From positions 21,443-85,442 of the forward strand of contig JAQBPQ010000030.1 in NCBI GenBank assembly GCA_028287445.1: 64,000 bases of DNA, given 5' to 3'. Source of the stretch: Cohnella sp. GTDB lineage: Bacteria > Bacillota > Bacilli > Paenibacillales > Paenibacillaceae. Below, in pieces: positions 51,212 to 61,844 of the stretch. Position numbers and translations under genes: made by a program. Position 1 is the stretch's first letter, and each line of letters opens with the position of its first letter. The notes under the pieces were generated by a model. It saw only the letters and a list, made by a program, of their open reading frames with translations, searched no databases and was not told where the DNA came from.

Positions 51212-51844
51212 ATGAATCACGTCAAAATTGAAGTTGTGCACGCGATCGAACGTAAAGGAACGTCCCTTGTCGTCGAAGGACCGGTTCCCCCGGATCGGCT
51301 GCGGGCTCTGACGCTTCATCCGTCTTTGGACGCGTTCAGAAGACCCAAGGAACAGCACCAAGCACTGATCGAGATTGCGGGTTTGACCGAGGGACGAATC
51401 GTATTGGCCAGGGAAGACAACGTCGTGGTAGGTTACGTGACGTTTCATTATCCGGATGAGATGGAGCGCTGGTCGGAAGCCGGAATGGAAGATTTGATCG
51501 AGCTTGGCGCCATTGAGGTGGCCGACGACTATCGTTCGGTCGGGCTCGGCAAGACGCTGATTGCCGCCGCATTCGAACGTGGCCAGCTAGACAACGCCAT
51601 CGTATATACGACCGAATACTATTGGCATTGGGATCTGGAAGGAAGCGGACTGACCGTATGGCAATATCGCGAGATGATGGAGCGGTTGATGAAATCGGTC
51701 GGAATGGTTTGGTTTGCCACGGACGACCCCGAAATCTGCGCCCATCCGGCGAACTGCCTCATGGTCCGGATCGGCAAGGATGTGCCGCAGGAGTCCGTCG
51801 AGCAATTCGACCGGGTGCGGTTTCGTCAACGTTTCATGTACTGA
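51212..51844 (+). CDS. acuA: GNAT acetyltransferase AcuA
   Basis: GNAT fold protein divergent from acsA and followed by acuC. Confidence 0.92.
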   Translation: MNHVKIEVVHAIERKGTSLVVEGPVPPDRLRALTLHPSLDAFRRPKEQHQALIEIAGLTEGRIVLAREDNVVVGYVTFHYPDEMERWSEAGMEDLIELGAIEVADDYRSVGLGKTLIAAAFERGQLDNAIVYTTEYYWHWDLEGSGLTVWQYREMMERLMKSVGMVWFATDDPEICAHPANCLMVRIGKDVPQESVEQFDRVRFRQRFMY

Positions 51845-51877
51845 GTGATCGCAGCGCAGAAAGGCAGGAGACGACTT

Positions 51878-53068
51878 TTGAATTCGAAAACCGTTTGGAT
51901 CGATTCGTCCGCCAGCGGACGGTACCGCTTTCATGAAGAGCATCCCTTCCACCCGATTCGTCTCGCCCTGACGGAAGATCTCCTCCGGAGAAGCGGGGCG
52001 CTGGATTCTTCCCAAATGTCGGCGCCGCTTTCCATGGTGGAAGCTGAGCAAGCGGTCCGTTCGCTTCATCGTGCCGATTACGTCGAAGCCGTACGAGCCT
52101 TGAGCGCGAGTAAGCCGGAAACAGCCGCTGTCCGGCGCGCAGCCGAGTATGGCCTGCAAGAAGACGGGGATACGCCCTATTTTCCCGGCATGCATGAAGC
52201 GGCGATCTCCGTGGTTGCGGGTTCGTTGGCTGCTGCAGAAGCCGTCATGTCAGGAGCAGCCGCTCATGCGCTGCACTTGGCCGGAGGACTCCATCACGCC
52301 TTCCCCGAACGAGCGTCAGGTTTCTGCGTCTATAACGACGTCTCGGCGGCCATTGGGCGAATTCGGGAACGATACGGCGGACGAGTGTTGTATATCGACA
52401 CGGACGTTCATCATGGCGATGGCGTGCAGTGGTTCTTTTACACAGACCCGGATGTATTTACTTTCTCGATACACGAGACGGGCAAGTTTCTGTTCCCCGG
52501 CACCGGATTCGCCCATGAACGCGGAGAATCTACCGGTTATGGCGCCTGTCTCAACTTGCCGATGGACCCTTATACCGAGGATGATTCGTGGCTGGAATGC
52601 TTCGGTGCCGCTCTTGAGACGGCTGCGGCAGCTTTTAAACCGGACGTGATTGTGAGTCAACACGGCTGCGACGCGCATGCCTTCGATCCTCTCGCGCATA
52701 TCCACTGCAGCATGCGGGTGTATCGGGAGATGCCCCGGATGATTCGGGAGCTCGCCGGCAGATATACCCAAGGGAGATGGGTCGCGCTTGGCGGGGGCGG
52801 ATACGATCATTGGCGGGTTGTGCCCCGTGCGTGGGGCTTGCTCTGGCTCGAGATGAGCGGCAATCCTCTGCTGAAAACCATCGATGCCGCGCCGGATGAA
52901 GCCTTTCTGCCACAAGATTGGCCGTCTTTGTCTTCGGACAAACGCCCTTCGCACATGCCGGTAACCTGGATGGACGACACCTCGGAATGGACACCTATGC
53001 CGCGACGCGCCGAAATCACCGACAAAAATCGAAAAATGCTGGAGCTCGCGCTACAGCATCTCGGATAA
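51878..53068 (+). CDS. acuC: acetoin utilization protein AcuC (histone deacetylase family)
   Basis: GGLHHAFPERASGFCVYNDV; YIDTDVHHGDGVQ; TTG start at 51878 behind GCAGGAG. Confidence 0.95.
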   Translation: MNSKTVWIDSSASGRYRFHEEHPFHPIRLALTEDLLRRSGALDSSQMSAPLSMVEAEQAVRSLHRADYVEAVRALSASKPETAAVRRAAEYGLQEDGDTPYFPGMHEAAISVVAGSLAAAEAVMSGAAAHALHLAGGLHHAFPERASGFCVYNDVSAAIGRIRERYGGRVLYIDTDVHHGDGVQWFFYTDPDVFTFSIHETGKFLFPGTGFAHERGESTGYGACLNLPMDPYTEDDSWLECFGAALETAAAAFKPDVIVSQHGCDAHAFDPLAHIHCSMRVYREMPRMIRELAGRYTQGRWVALGGGGYDHWRVVPRAWGLLWLEMSGNPLLKTIDAAPDEAFLPQDWPSLSSDKRPSHMPVTWMDDTSEWTPMPRRAEITDKNRKMLELALQHLG

Positions 53069-53075
53069 AGCTGTT

Positions 53076-53786
53076 TTATAATCTTCGTACCATATCGTCG
53101 ACGATAGCGAACGACCGATTGGCCGCCTCTACCGTAAATTCCTCGAAATTCACGTGCGCCGAACCGTCCGCTTTGTCGGACATGGAACGGATGATCACAT
53201 GGGGAATGGCGTTCATATGGCATACCTGAGCGACCGATGCGCCTTCCATTTCCGTGCAGGTGCCGCCCAGCTGCTCATGCAGTTGTCTGACCGTTTCACG
53301 GTCGGCGATGAATTGGTCGCCGGAAAGCACCTTGCCGGTGCGGCACCGGCCGGGAAACACCCGCTCCCCAGCCTCTTCCGCCAGCCGGATCAATTCCGGA
53401 TCAGACGGAAAGTCGGACACATCTTGATAAGGGATGACACCGCGGGCGTATCCGAGTGGAGTCACGTCCATATCATGCTGGACGGAGCTGCGGGAGACGA
53501 CGATATCGCCGATCTCGAGAGACGGATCCACAGCTCCAGCCACGCCGGTAAAGATGACGGCGTCCGCGCCGAAACGGTCGATCAGCACTTGTGTGCAGAC
53601 GGCTGCGTTGACTTTACCTACTCCAGATTTGCACAATACCGTTTTCTTACCGTGAAAGTCACCCACATGATAGGTAATCCCGGCATGATTTTGCACTTGT
53701 TCATTTTTCAGTTCCCGCTGCAGCAACGCGATTTCTTCCCGCATCGCCCCGATGATGCCGATCGTTCCCAAATTCAACAGAATCAC
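53076..53786 (-). CDS. mtnN: 5'-methylthioadenosine/S-adenosylhomocysteine nucleosidase
   Basis: IGIIGAMREEIALLQREL; FTGVAGAVDPSLEIGDIVVS; EMEGASVAQVCH; RSMSDKAD. Confidence 0.95.
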   Translation of the reverse strand: MILLNLGTIGIIGAMREEIALLQRELKNEQVQNHAGITYHVGDFHGKKTVLCKSGVGKVNAAVCTQVLIDRFGADAVIFTGVAGAVDPSLEIGDIVVSRSSVQHDMDVTPLGYARGVIPYQDVSDFPSDPELIRLAEEAGERVFPGRCRTGKVLSGDQFIADRETVRQLHEQLGGTCTEMEGASVAQVCHMNAIPHVIIRSMSDKADGSAHVNFEEFTVEAANRSFAIVDDMVRRL

Positions 53787-53798
53787 CTTTCTTGGTCA

Positions 53799-53845
53799 GG
53801 ACAAAGCCCCGCGGCGGGAAATAGATCCCTCGCGGGGCTTTGTCC
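53799..53845 (-). terminator. large inverted repeat between ccpA and mtnN, terminator-like
   Basis: 15-bp perfect arms GGACAAAGCCCCGCG / CGCGGGGCTTTGTCC, no clear T tract. Confidence 0.55.
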
Positions 53846-53865
53846 GTGGTTTCGTTATACCAGGC

Positions 53866-54876
53866 TTATGCTTTGGGGCCGGCGACGGATTGGCGCGACA
53901 CCAGCTCGTGCGGCAGCGTCACCTTCACATTCTCCACCGATTCTTTCTTCATGAGCTTCGTCAGAAGACGCATGGATACGGCACCGATATCATACATCGG
54001 TTGCGCGACCGTCGTCAGCTGCGGACGCACCATGGAAGCCATGCGGCTGTTATCCACACTGATCACGGACATATCGGCAGGCACGGCCACGCCTGCATCC
54101 TGGAGGCTGTGGATCGCACCGATCGCCATTTCGTCCGTGGCGGCGAAAATCGCCGTCGGCCGTTCGGACAACTCCAAGAAATACTGGGTCGCTTCAATAC
54201 CGGATTCGTATTTGTAGTTGCCTACCCGCACATAATCCTCACGATACTTCAAGCCAGCTTTCTCCAGCGCGCGCTTGTAGCCTTGGAATCGGGCATAGCC
54301 GTTCGCAGGATCCTGAAGGGTGCCGCTGATCATCGCGATGTTGCGATGGCCTTCTTGGATGAGCTTGGTCACGGCGTCGAAAGCCGCGCCTTCATGATCG
54401 ATATCAACCGAAGGTATCCCGCCCTTCTCGTCGGTCGTCGCGCAGAGCACGACCGGCACGTTGGAAGTGCTGAATGCCTGCAAATGCTCGTCCGTTACCG
54501 TCCCGCCCATAAACAGCAGGCCGTCCACCTGTTTCTCAAGCAGTGTGTTGATGACGCGGATTTCCTTGTCTTTGCGTTTGTCGGCGTTGCAGAGGATGAT
54601 GTTGTAATGGTACATATTGGCAATATCCTCGATGCCGCGCGCCACTTCGGCAAAAATCGCGTTGGCGATGTCCGGAATGACGACACCGACCGTGGTTGTT
54701 TTCTTGCTCGCCAAGCCGCGAGCGACGGCGTTAGGACGGTAGCCGAGCCGTTCAATGGCTTCAAAAACTTTTTTCCGCGTTTGCGGCTTCACGTTGGGAT
54801 TGTTGTTGACGACACGGGAAACCGTGGCCATCGACACCCCGGCTTCACGAGCCACGTCATAAATGGTTACCGTCAC
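53866..54876 (-). CDS. ccpA: catabolite control protein A
   Basis: [35 protein letters not shown]; LacI/GalR family; next to the acu cluster as in B. subtilis. Confidence 0.95.
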   Translation of the reverse strand: MTVTIYDVAREAGVSMATVSRVVNNNPNVKPQTRKKVFEAIERLGYRPNAVARGLASKKTTTVGVVIPDIANAIFAEVARGIEDIANMYHYNIILCNADKRKDKEIRVINTLLEKQVDGLLFMGGTVTDEHLQAFSTSNVPVVLCATTDEKGGIPSVDIDHEGAAFDAVTKLIQEGHRNIAMISGTLQDPANGYARFQGYKRALEKAGLKYREDYVRVGNYKYESGIEATQYFLELSERPTAIFAATDEMAIGAIHSLQDAGVAVPADMSVISVDNSRMASMVRPQLTTVAQPMYDIGAVSMRLLTKLMKKESVENVKVTLPHELVSRQSVAGPKA

Positions 54877-55002
54877 AATTATTCGCTCCATTGTTATGAT
54901 CGGAATGGCATAAAGCTTGTCCGGTCATGGATTATTAAGGTAATGATACGACAAAACTACCGGATTCGCAATGTTCCCGGTTTACCGGCGCAAATTCGGC
55001 AA

Positions 55003-55365
55003 TCAGTGACCTGCCGCAGCGGGCTGGCCCAGTTTCTCCGTCAAAAAATCGTATGTGATACGCCAATGCGATTCATTCCATACAGGCTTGCCGTCTTGGA
55101 TCAAAATCGCCTGCGGCGATTCGTGCTTCACGCTTAGCGCCTCCGCTACCGCGTTGCTTACCGGTCGATTCTCCAGCACATGAACGATCGCAAAATCAAC
55201 CTTCGGAGATTCCGAATCCCCTGCATAATGAACGTAATCTTCGTGAGCACCCGCGCTGACCGAACAGCTGGTGCTGTGCTTGAATAAAAGCAACGGCCGC
55301 GAGGAGGTGCCTTGAAGAGCCTCTTCCCATTGTTCCACATTCGTTAACTGACGAATGTCCGCCAT
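55003..55365 (-). CDS. bacillithiol system redox-active protein YtxJ-like
   Basis: LLLFKHSTSCSVSAGAHEDY; thioredoxin-like; near ccpA as in B. subtilis ytxJ. Confidence 0.88.
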   Translation of the reverse strand: MADIRQLTNVEQWEEALQGTSSRPLLLFKHSTSCSVSAGAHEDYVHYAGDSESPKVDFAIVHVLENRPVSNAVAEALSVKHESPQAILIQDGKPVWNESHWRITYDFLTEKLGQPAAAGH

Positions 55366-55435
55366 CCGATACGCCTCCTTGAAAATGCTTTGTTTGTTTT
55401 CATGGTAGCAGAAATCAGGATGGACCGCAAAAAAG

Positions 55436-55864
55436 TTACGATATGTATACCGAGTTTAACTGGGATAAGCGGCTCTGCAGCTCGGCTTTCCAGTTCTCGT
55501 CCCCGACGGATGAGGCGATCAGCCACAGGTCGAGCAGCTCGTTCGTCCTCTCTTCCGCCGCCCGGGTGACCACCGTCTTGTGAAGCGTTTCGGCTCCCTC
55601 GGAAGCTGCCGACAAAATGCCCGCCCATTCATGAATCTGATCGAACGGGATCGTACGGGCAACCGGCCGGGGTCCAAGTCCGCCGATCAGCCGGCTTATG
55701 TCTTCTTTTACTCCGGAAAACACTTCGTTACGTCCGCATTGCGAGCAGCAATAGACTGGCACTCTCGTGATGTTTACTTTGCGGGCAAATATAATCGTAC
55801 GCAGCAGCAGTTTTTGGGTGTCGCCGCAATCGCATCGCTTATCCAACGGGGTATCTCTCCTCAT
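55436..55864 (-). CDS. hypothetical protein with YgiT-like zinc finger
   Basis: CDCGDTQ...VPVYCCSQCGRNEV two CxC/CxxC knuckles. Confidence 0.7.
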   Translation of the reverse strand: MRRDTPLDKRCDCGDTQKLLLRTIIFARKVNITRVPVYCCSQCGRNEVFSGVKEDISRLIGGLGPRPVARTIPFDQIHEWAGILSAASEGAETLHKTVVTRAAEERTNELLDLWLIASSVGDENWKAELQSRLSQLNSVYIS

Positions 55865-55886
55865 AAAAATTAGAGCTTTCCTCATT

Positions 55887-56378
55887 TTATTCGAGGTTCC
55901 CCGGGTGATTCCTGCCTTGACGGGATTTGTAAAGTCTGGAACTTCCGTTGCCCCCAAAATATCCGATCAGAAGCAGAATCAGACAAGCCGCCGCAGCGCC
56001 GATGGTGTCATGCCACAAGTCTTTCAGGTCCGGTGTCCGGTTCGGCACGTAGGCCTGATGCCACTCATCGCTCGCCCCGTACAAAACGCAGATGACGATG
56101 ATCCATAAAACCCCTCGCCATGTGAATGCATGCCGGCCCAGCGCAAAGGCGACCGTCAGCGCTAAAACAAAATAGGCCGCATAGTGTACCGGATCGAAGC
56201 TTTGAAGCCCTGGAAGAAAGTCGCGGAACAGCGGCAGCCAGCTGTCTAACTGACCTCCCGTACGCGAAGAAAGCACGAAAATAACGGCCATGCAAACGAG
56301 CGCCGGAACGAAACGCCAACGGCGAACGCGAGAAGAACGGCTTTGACGCCTGGATGAACGCGGTATTCTTGATGACAT
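55887..56378 (-). CDS. VanZ-like family membrane protein
   Basis: FVLSSRTGGQL, HYAAYFVLALTVAFAL, YGASDEWHQAYVPNRTPDLKDLWHDTIGA. Confidence 0.9.
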   Translation of the reverse strand: MSSRIPRSSRRQSRSSRVRRWRFVPALVCMAVIFVLSSRTGGQLDSWLPLFRDFLPGLQSFDPVHYAAYFVLALTVAFALGRHAFTWRGVLWIIVICVLYGASDEWHQAYVPNRTPDLKDLWHDTIGAAAACLILLLIGYFGGNGSSRLYKSRQGRNHPGNLE

Positions 56379-56514
56379 CGGTTCGGACCCCCTTCGCGGA
56401 TGTCTCCCCTTTTGATGAAGAAGAGCGCCCGTTTTGATACAATGAAGTTCTGGCAGGACAATGAGGGTCGGTGCAAGCGGCCGGCCATTGTCCGTCGATG
56501 GAACGAGGAGGGAA

Positions 56515-57044
56515 TGGCAATCATGTCGGAAATGAAAAAAGTCGTCTGTCTTGTGGATGACGAATTCGAAGATTTGGAATTGTGGTACCCGGTATACCGG
56601 GTACGCGAAGAAGGCGCAGAAGTGGTGTTCGCCGGTCCTGAACGCGGCCGCAAGCATATCGGCAAATACGGAGTGCCCGCAGTGGCGGACATCTCCTACG
56701 ATGAGTTGGATGCGGACCGGTTCGACGGTCTGCTGGTGCCGGGAGGCTGGGCGCCGGATAAAATCCGCCGGGATGCCCGCGTGCTCAATTTCGTACGCCG
56801 CATGAACGACGCCGGCAAACCGATCGGCCATATCTGCCATGCAGGATGGGTGCTGATCTCGGCGAAAATCGGAGCCGGGCGTATTCTGACCTCCACACCC
56901 GGGATCCGGGATGATTGGGAAAACGCCGGCGCCAAATGGATCGACGAGCCGGTCGTCGTGGACGGAAATTTCATTTCCGCACGCCGTCCGCCTGACTTGC
57001 CTCCTTACGCGAAGGCATTCTGCGATAAACTATTCGGTCGGTAA
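56515..57044 (+). CDS. type 1 glutamine amidotransferase (PfpI/DJ-1 family)
   Basis: VCLVDDEFEDLELWYPVYRVREEGAEV; IGHICHAGWVLISA nucleophile elbow. Confidence 0.93.
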
Positions 57045-57115
57045 GATCACAACGGTATCGTATATTTGAGCCTTCGGCAAAGCGGTGCAGCTGGGACCAT
57101 CGTGCCGGAGGTTAT

Positions 57116-58882
57116 TTATTGCCGCGATTTCACACCCGGCCGCAGCCTAACCGGCCTTTGCGCCATCTTCTCGTGAAAATTGGCTGCCCGTTCCCGGACT
57201 TCCATGGCCGTACGGCACCGGAGAAGCTCTTCCAGCACGCTCCGGCTGTCGGTCGCCCTGGTCCGGAGCATGCTTTCCTTGATCGGTAAAATCGCATGGG
57301 CCGACAAGCTTAACTCCTCGATGCCCAGTCCCAGCCAGATCGGCAGCGCCAGAACGTCTCCGGCTAATTCGCCGCATACGCTAACCGGAATACCGCGCCG
57401 TTTGGCCGCTTCCGTCACGCTTGCGAGCATTCGGATGACCGCCGGATGAAACGGCTCATACAGATGATTGATCTTCTCATTCATCCGGTCGACCGCCAGC
57501 GTGAACTGCACCAAATCGTTCGTTCCGATGCTGAAAAACGCAGCTTCCTCCGCGAGCAAATCTGCAATAGCGACTGCCGCGGGTACTTCGATCATGATGC
57601 CGGCGGGCACATCGGACCGATGGCGAACCCCTTCCGCCTCCAGTTCCGCCTGTGCTTCCGCCAGCACCGCATTCGCCTCCCGCACCTCTTCCACCGAAGC
57701 GATGAGCGGATACATGATCTGAACGTCCCCATAGGCAGCGGCCCGCAGAAGAGCGCGAAGCTGGATTTTGAACAGGTCTTTGCGGTCCAAGCTGAATCGG
57801 ATCGCCCGGTACCCGAGAAACGGATTGTCTTCCTCCGGCATTTCGTGGTAATCGAGCTGCTTATCGCCCCCAATATCCAAGGTACGGATGATGAGCGGCT
57901 TGCCATCGAGCTTTATGGCCGCCGCCCGGTATACCTCAAATTGCTCGTCTTCAGAAGGGAAATGATCACGGTCCATATACAAAAACTCCGTGCGGAACAA
58001 GCCGACTCCTTCCGCCCCGCTTCCGAGCGCCGCTTCCAGCTCCTTGAGTGAGCTGATGTTGGCCGCAAGCGTAAGTGAAAAACCGTCCGGTGTCACTGAC
58101 GGTACCCGGGCCAAAGCAAGCAGCTGCTCCCGATCGGACAGTTGGCGTTGACGCATTTCATTATAGCGGGTTACAGTTTCCGCATCGGGTTCGACATGCA
58201 GCACGCCGGCTCCGCCGTCCACGATGAGCAGGTCCCCCGTTGCGACCGACTTGTCGAGTTTGCCCTCCATGCCCATCACGAGCGGAATGCCGAACGCCCG
58301 AGCCATAATCGCGGCATGCGAAGTCGGGCTGCCAATCATCGTGGCAATCCCAAGCACGAGTTCAGGCTTCATATGGATCAACTGGGAAGGCGACAACTCA
58401 CGCACAACCAATATGAACGGCTGCGTGTTTTCCGGAAGGGCAATTTCCGGTACGCCGAGCAGATGTTTCAACAAACGATTGCCGACGTCCTTAATGTCGA
58501 GTGCGCGTTCCTTCATATATTCGTCGTCCAGCAGGTCGAACATTGTAACGAAGTGGTCGATCGCTTCTTTGACTGCCACTTCCGCTGCCTTGTATTGGCG
58601 CTGGATGAGGCCCTGGATTTCATTCATGAACACGGGGTCGTCCAGTATAGCCATATGGGCGTCAAAAATGCTCGACTCCTGCACCCCGACCGCTTCATCG
58701 AGCTCGGATTTGATGCGGACAATTTCGTTTTTGGATCTGCGCACCCCTTCATACAAGCGTTCGAATTCTTTGGCCAAATCGGACACGTCGATTTTCTGAT
58801 CCGGGAGTTCCCACTCCCAGTGCGGCAAGACGAATGCTTTGCCGATTGCGATGCCGTCTGATGCGCCCAATGCCTGTATCAC
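57116..58882 (-). CDS. ptsI: PTS enzyme I
   Basis: GSPTSHAAIMARAFGIP active His; GVGLFRTEFLYMDRD; FSIGTNDLVQFTLAVDR. Confidence 0.97.
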   Translation of the reverse strand: MIQALGASDGIAIGKAFVLPHWEWELPDQKIDVSDLAKEFERLYEGVRRSKNEIVRIKSELDEAVGVQESSIFDAHMAILDDPVFMNEIQGLIQRQYKAAEVAVKEAIDHFVTMFDLLDDEYMKERALDIKDVGNRLLKHLLGVPEIALPENTQPFILVVRELSPSQLIHMKPELVLGIATMIGSPTSHAAIMARAFGIPLVMGMEGKLDKSVATGDLLIVDGGAGVLHVEPDAETVTRYNEMRQRQLSDREQLLALARVPSVTPDGFSLTLAANISSLKELEAALGSGAEGVGLFRTEFLYMDRDHFPSEDEQFEVYRAAAIKLDGKPLIIRTLDIGGDKQLDYHEMPEEDNPFLGYRAIRFSLDRKDLFKIQLRALLRAAAYGDVQIMYPLIASVEEVREANAVLAEAQAELEAEGVRHRSDVPAGIMIEVPAAVAIADLLAEEAAFFSIGTNDLVQFTLAVDRMNEKINHLYEPFHPAVIRMLASVTEAAKRRGIPVSVCGELAGDVLALPIWLGLGIEELSLSAHAILPIKESMLRTRATDSRSVLEELLRCRTAMEVRERAANFHEKMAQRPVRLRPGVKSRQ

Positions 58883-60771
58883 GAGTCCACCCCCTGCGCT
58901 TTCTCTTCTCTCTGACGAACGACCACCGACATGACGGCCGCCTGCCCCTTTTTCACTGTTTTATAAGGTGCAAACCGCCAAGAACGAACGATGTCCGGAT
59001 TAGTGATCACCATTGGAGTGGCCAACGATTTGGCGTGACGCCGGAGCGTCGGCAGATGGAATCGCAGCAGAGGCTGTCCGGGAGACACCTCGTCCCCTTC
59101 CTTGGCCAGTGCGGTGAACCCTTTACCGTTTAACTGCGACGAGTCAATCCCGACGTGCAGCAGCACTTCCAGTCCGTCCTCCGTTTGGATGCCTACGGCA
59201 TGCAGCGAAGGGTGAATATGGATGATCTTGCCTTTGACCGGGGCTACCAATTCCCCTTTGTCCGGGATAAACGCGACCCCACGTCCGACCAACCGTTTGG
59301 CGAAAATCGGGTCGTCCACTTCTTCGAGCGGAATCATCCGTCCCTGCACCGGCGCATGGAACTGTACCTGTTGCACGTCTTGCAGCATGAGCTTTTGGAT
59401 TTCTTCGCGGATCAATTCGGAATAGGTGCCGAATACGACCTGAACGTGGCCGCCGCCGAGCCGGATGACGCCTGCGGCGCCCAGATGGCGCAGCGCTTGA
59501 ACGTCGATTCGCCGGTCATCCTCGAGCGAGAGCCGGAGTCTCGTGATACAGGCATCGAGACGAAGCAGGTTTTGTTTGCCGCCAAGCGACTGCAGAATGA
59601 GCGGGGCGCGGTAGGGAATGTCGCCGGCCCAGTCGTCCAATCGGGTCGCATCCTCGCGTCCCGGTGTAGCCAGCTGGAAACGGCGGATGCTCCACCGGAA
59701 CAGCACGTAATACAACAAACCAACGGCCAAACCGAGCGGCAGCAGCAGCCAGCCGCGGGTGGAAAGCGGAAGGTTGATCACATACTCCAGCGCACCCGCC
59801 GAGAAACTGAAGCCGTGACGAATGCCGAGCTCGTAGGTCAGCCACATGATTCCGCCGGACAACAAGGCATGCACGAGGAACAAATAGGGGGCCACAAACA
59901 GGAATGCGAATTCCACCGGCTCCGTCACACCTGTCAGAAACGATCCGAGCGCGGCGATCCGCAACTGTTTGGATATTTTCGGCTTCAAGTCCTCCCTTGC
60001 CTCGTGGATGATGGCGAACGCCACCGCCGGCAGCGCGAACATAATCGTCGGGTACAACCCCGCCATATAAGCGCCCGAGTTGGGATCGCCCGCGAAAAAC
60101 CGCGGCATATCGCCGAAATAAACGGCACCGCTCGAATCCGTATATTCGCCTACCTGGAACCAGAACACATGATTAAGCAAATGATGAAGCCCGAAAGCAA
60201 CCAAAATCCGATGCAAAAAACCGTACAAGAAAATGCCGAAACCTCCGGCGGATCCAACCAGGGTGCCGGCCGACGAAGCGAGACCGGCCAAGCTGTGCCC
60301 CGCCGCGATCATCAGCCAAGCGAACAGCAAAGAGAAAGCACTCATAAATAAGGGAACAAACCGGGTCCCCCCGAAAAATTGCAAAAACTCCGGCAGCTGA
60401 AATGACTTGAACCGCTCATGTGCCCACCCCGTGGCCATTCCGATGACCACGCTGGCGAACATGGAAGGCTGAACGCCTCCCGGGTCGTAGGTTTGGGTGA
60501 CCACTGTGAATACGATCATTCCCGCCAAAGCCGCGATTCCGGCAGCGGCCGTCTGATTGGACAAACCCAGAGCAATGCCGACGGCGAATATATAAGGGGT
60601 ATATTGAAACATCGCGAGGCCGCCTGCGTGAAGCAAATCCGGTACTTGCGGCCAGCCCATGGCTTCCCAGGGCAATCTCGCGAGCATAAGAAATATCGCG
60701 GCTGCGGGCAGCACCGTCATCGGCAGCATCATAGCCCGTCCAAGCCGTTGGAGATAGCCCACTCCGAACAT
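58879..60771 (-). CDS. PTS glucose/GlcNAc-type IICBA permease
   Basis: IIC domain; IIB LRLDACITRLRL; IIA HVGIDSSQLNGKGF; ATGA overlap with ptsI. Confidence 0.93.
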   Translation of the reverse strand: MFGVGYLQRLGRAMMLPMTVLPAAAIFLMLARLPWEAMGWPQVPDLLHAGGLAMFQYTPYIFAVGIALGLSNQTAAAGIAALAGMIVFTVVTQTYDPGGVQPSMFASVVIGMATGWAHERFKSFQLPEFLQFFGGTRFVPLFMSAFSLLFAWLMIAAGHSLAGLASSAGTLVGSAGGFGIFLYGFLHRILVAFGLHHLLNHVFWFQVGEYTDSSGAVYFGDMPRFFAGDPNSGAYMAGLYPTIMFALPAVAFAIIHEAREDLKPKISKQLRIAALGSFLTGVTEPVEFAFLFVAPYLFLVHALLSGGIMWLTYELGIRHGFSFSAGALEYVINLPLSTRGWLLLPLGLAVGLLYYVLFRWSIRRFQLATPGREDATRLDDWAGDIPYRAPLILQSLGGKQNLLRLDACITRLRLSLEDDRRIDVQALRHLGAAGVIRLGGGHVQVVFGTYSELIREEIQKLMLQDVQQVQFHAPVQGRMIPLEEVDDPIFAKRLVGRGVAFIPDKGELVAPVKGKIIHIHPSLHAVGIQTEDGLEVLLHVGIDSSQLNGKGFTALAKEGDEVSPGQPLLRFHLPTLRRHAKSLATPMVITNPDIVRSWRFAPYKTVKKGQAAVMSVVVRQREEKAQGVDS

Positions 60772-60877
60772 GCGGCGACACCCCTTCTCTTTCTCGATGG
60801 TAAGCCGACTCCATGGTTTTGTCAAAGACCCGGGGATTTTCGGCTATCTTACCGTTTCCGGTGTCTTCGAGGACGTT

Positions 60878-61714
60878 TCATTCGCTGTATTGCCTGCGAA
60901 ATTGTACCGGAGTCATGCCTGCCACTCTGCGAAACGTAGAGACAAAATGGCTATAATCCTGAAACCCGACGGCTGCGGAAATCTTTTTCACCGCCCAAGC
61001 GCGGTCCGACAGCAGCAGTTCCTTCGATTTCTGGATGCGGAATTGCAGCAAATATTGATAAGGGCTGACGCCCCAACTTTTACGGAACAGCGTGTTTAAA
61101 TGCTGCGAACTGATGGCCAGCTCGTCCGCCAATCGTGTGAGCCCCAAATTCGGGTCGTCGTACTCCTCTTCGATCAACAGATAAACCGGTGTCAGCCTTT
61201 CGTGCCCTTTAGACAATGACGGTTGCCCGCTCACTTGCCCATACTGCTTGATTTGCGACAAAAAGGCGTACACCTCGTGAGACCCGTTAATCCCCGCGAA
61301 GTCGAAGCTGTATCGGCATTTTTCCTCAAACTGCTTATGTAAGGCAGAGAGCGGACAATCCGTTTCCCAACGAATCGGCAGCATATGCTGGATGTCCAGG
61401 GCCGCGATAATGGCATGGGCAAGCGCCCCGTCGAAGGTCAAATACCAAGTCGACCAATTCCGGTTTTCCGCGCTGTAACTGTGCGGCACATGAGGCTTAA
61501 TAAGCAGCCCGTGATTCGCCGGTAATTTCACGGTGCTCCCGTTCATCGTAAACTCGCCGCAGCCATCCACCGTGTGAAGCCAATGAAAACATGGAAAACC
61601 GTTGTCGCGGCTGATCGGACTTTGGTGTTCGGTATATCCCACGCTGGTGAGATGAAGAGGCAAACGCCGATCGCGCTCTGTTGTGACCAAATGTCTGCTG
61701 TAATACTGATCCAT
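60878..61714 (-). CDS. AraC family transcriptional regulator
   Basis: C-terminal AraC HTH: LADELAISSQHLNTLFRKSWGVSPYQYLLQFRIQKSKELLL...VGFQDYSHFVSTFRRVAGMTP. Confidence 0.94.
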   Translation of the reverse strand: MDQYYSRHLVTTERDRRLPLHLTSVGYTEHQSPISRDNGFPCFHWLHTVDGCGEFTMNGSTVKLPANHGLLIKPHVPHSYSAENRNWSTWYLTFDGALAHAIIAALDIQHMLPIRWETDCPLSALHKQFEEKCRYSFDFAGINGSHEVYAFLSQIKQYGQVSGQPSLSKGHERLTPVYLLIEEEYDDPNLGLTRLADELAISSQHLNTLFRKSWGVSPYQYLLQFRIQKSKELLLSDRAWAVKKISAAVGFQDYSHFVSTFRRVAGMTPVQFRRQYSE

Positions 61715-61844
61715 CGTGATCCTTCACTTTCATTTTTTTAAATGGGATACGTTATATATTATATTTTATTTGGCCTTTTCTTGCATTAAGATAAGGGTGT
61801 CAGTTGGTTTTTTTTATATCCATACATACGGGAGGATAAGGTAA

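Noticed and set aside
53752-55137. 461-aa plus-strand ORF
   Set aside because: Antisense shadow of ccpA and its flanks.
59155-60351. 398-aa plus-strand ORF
   Set aside because: Antisense shadow of the PTS IICBA gene.
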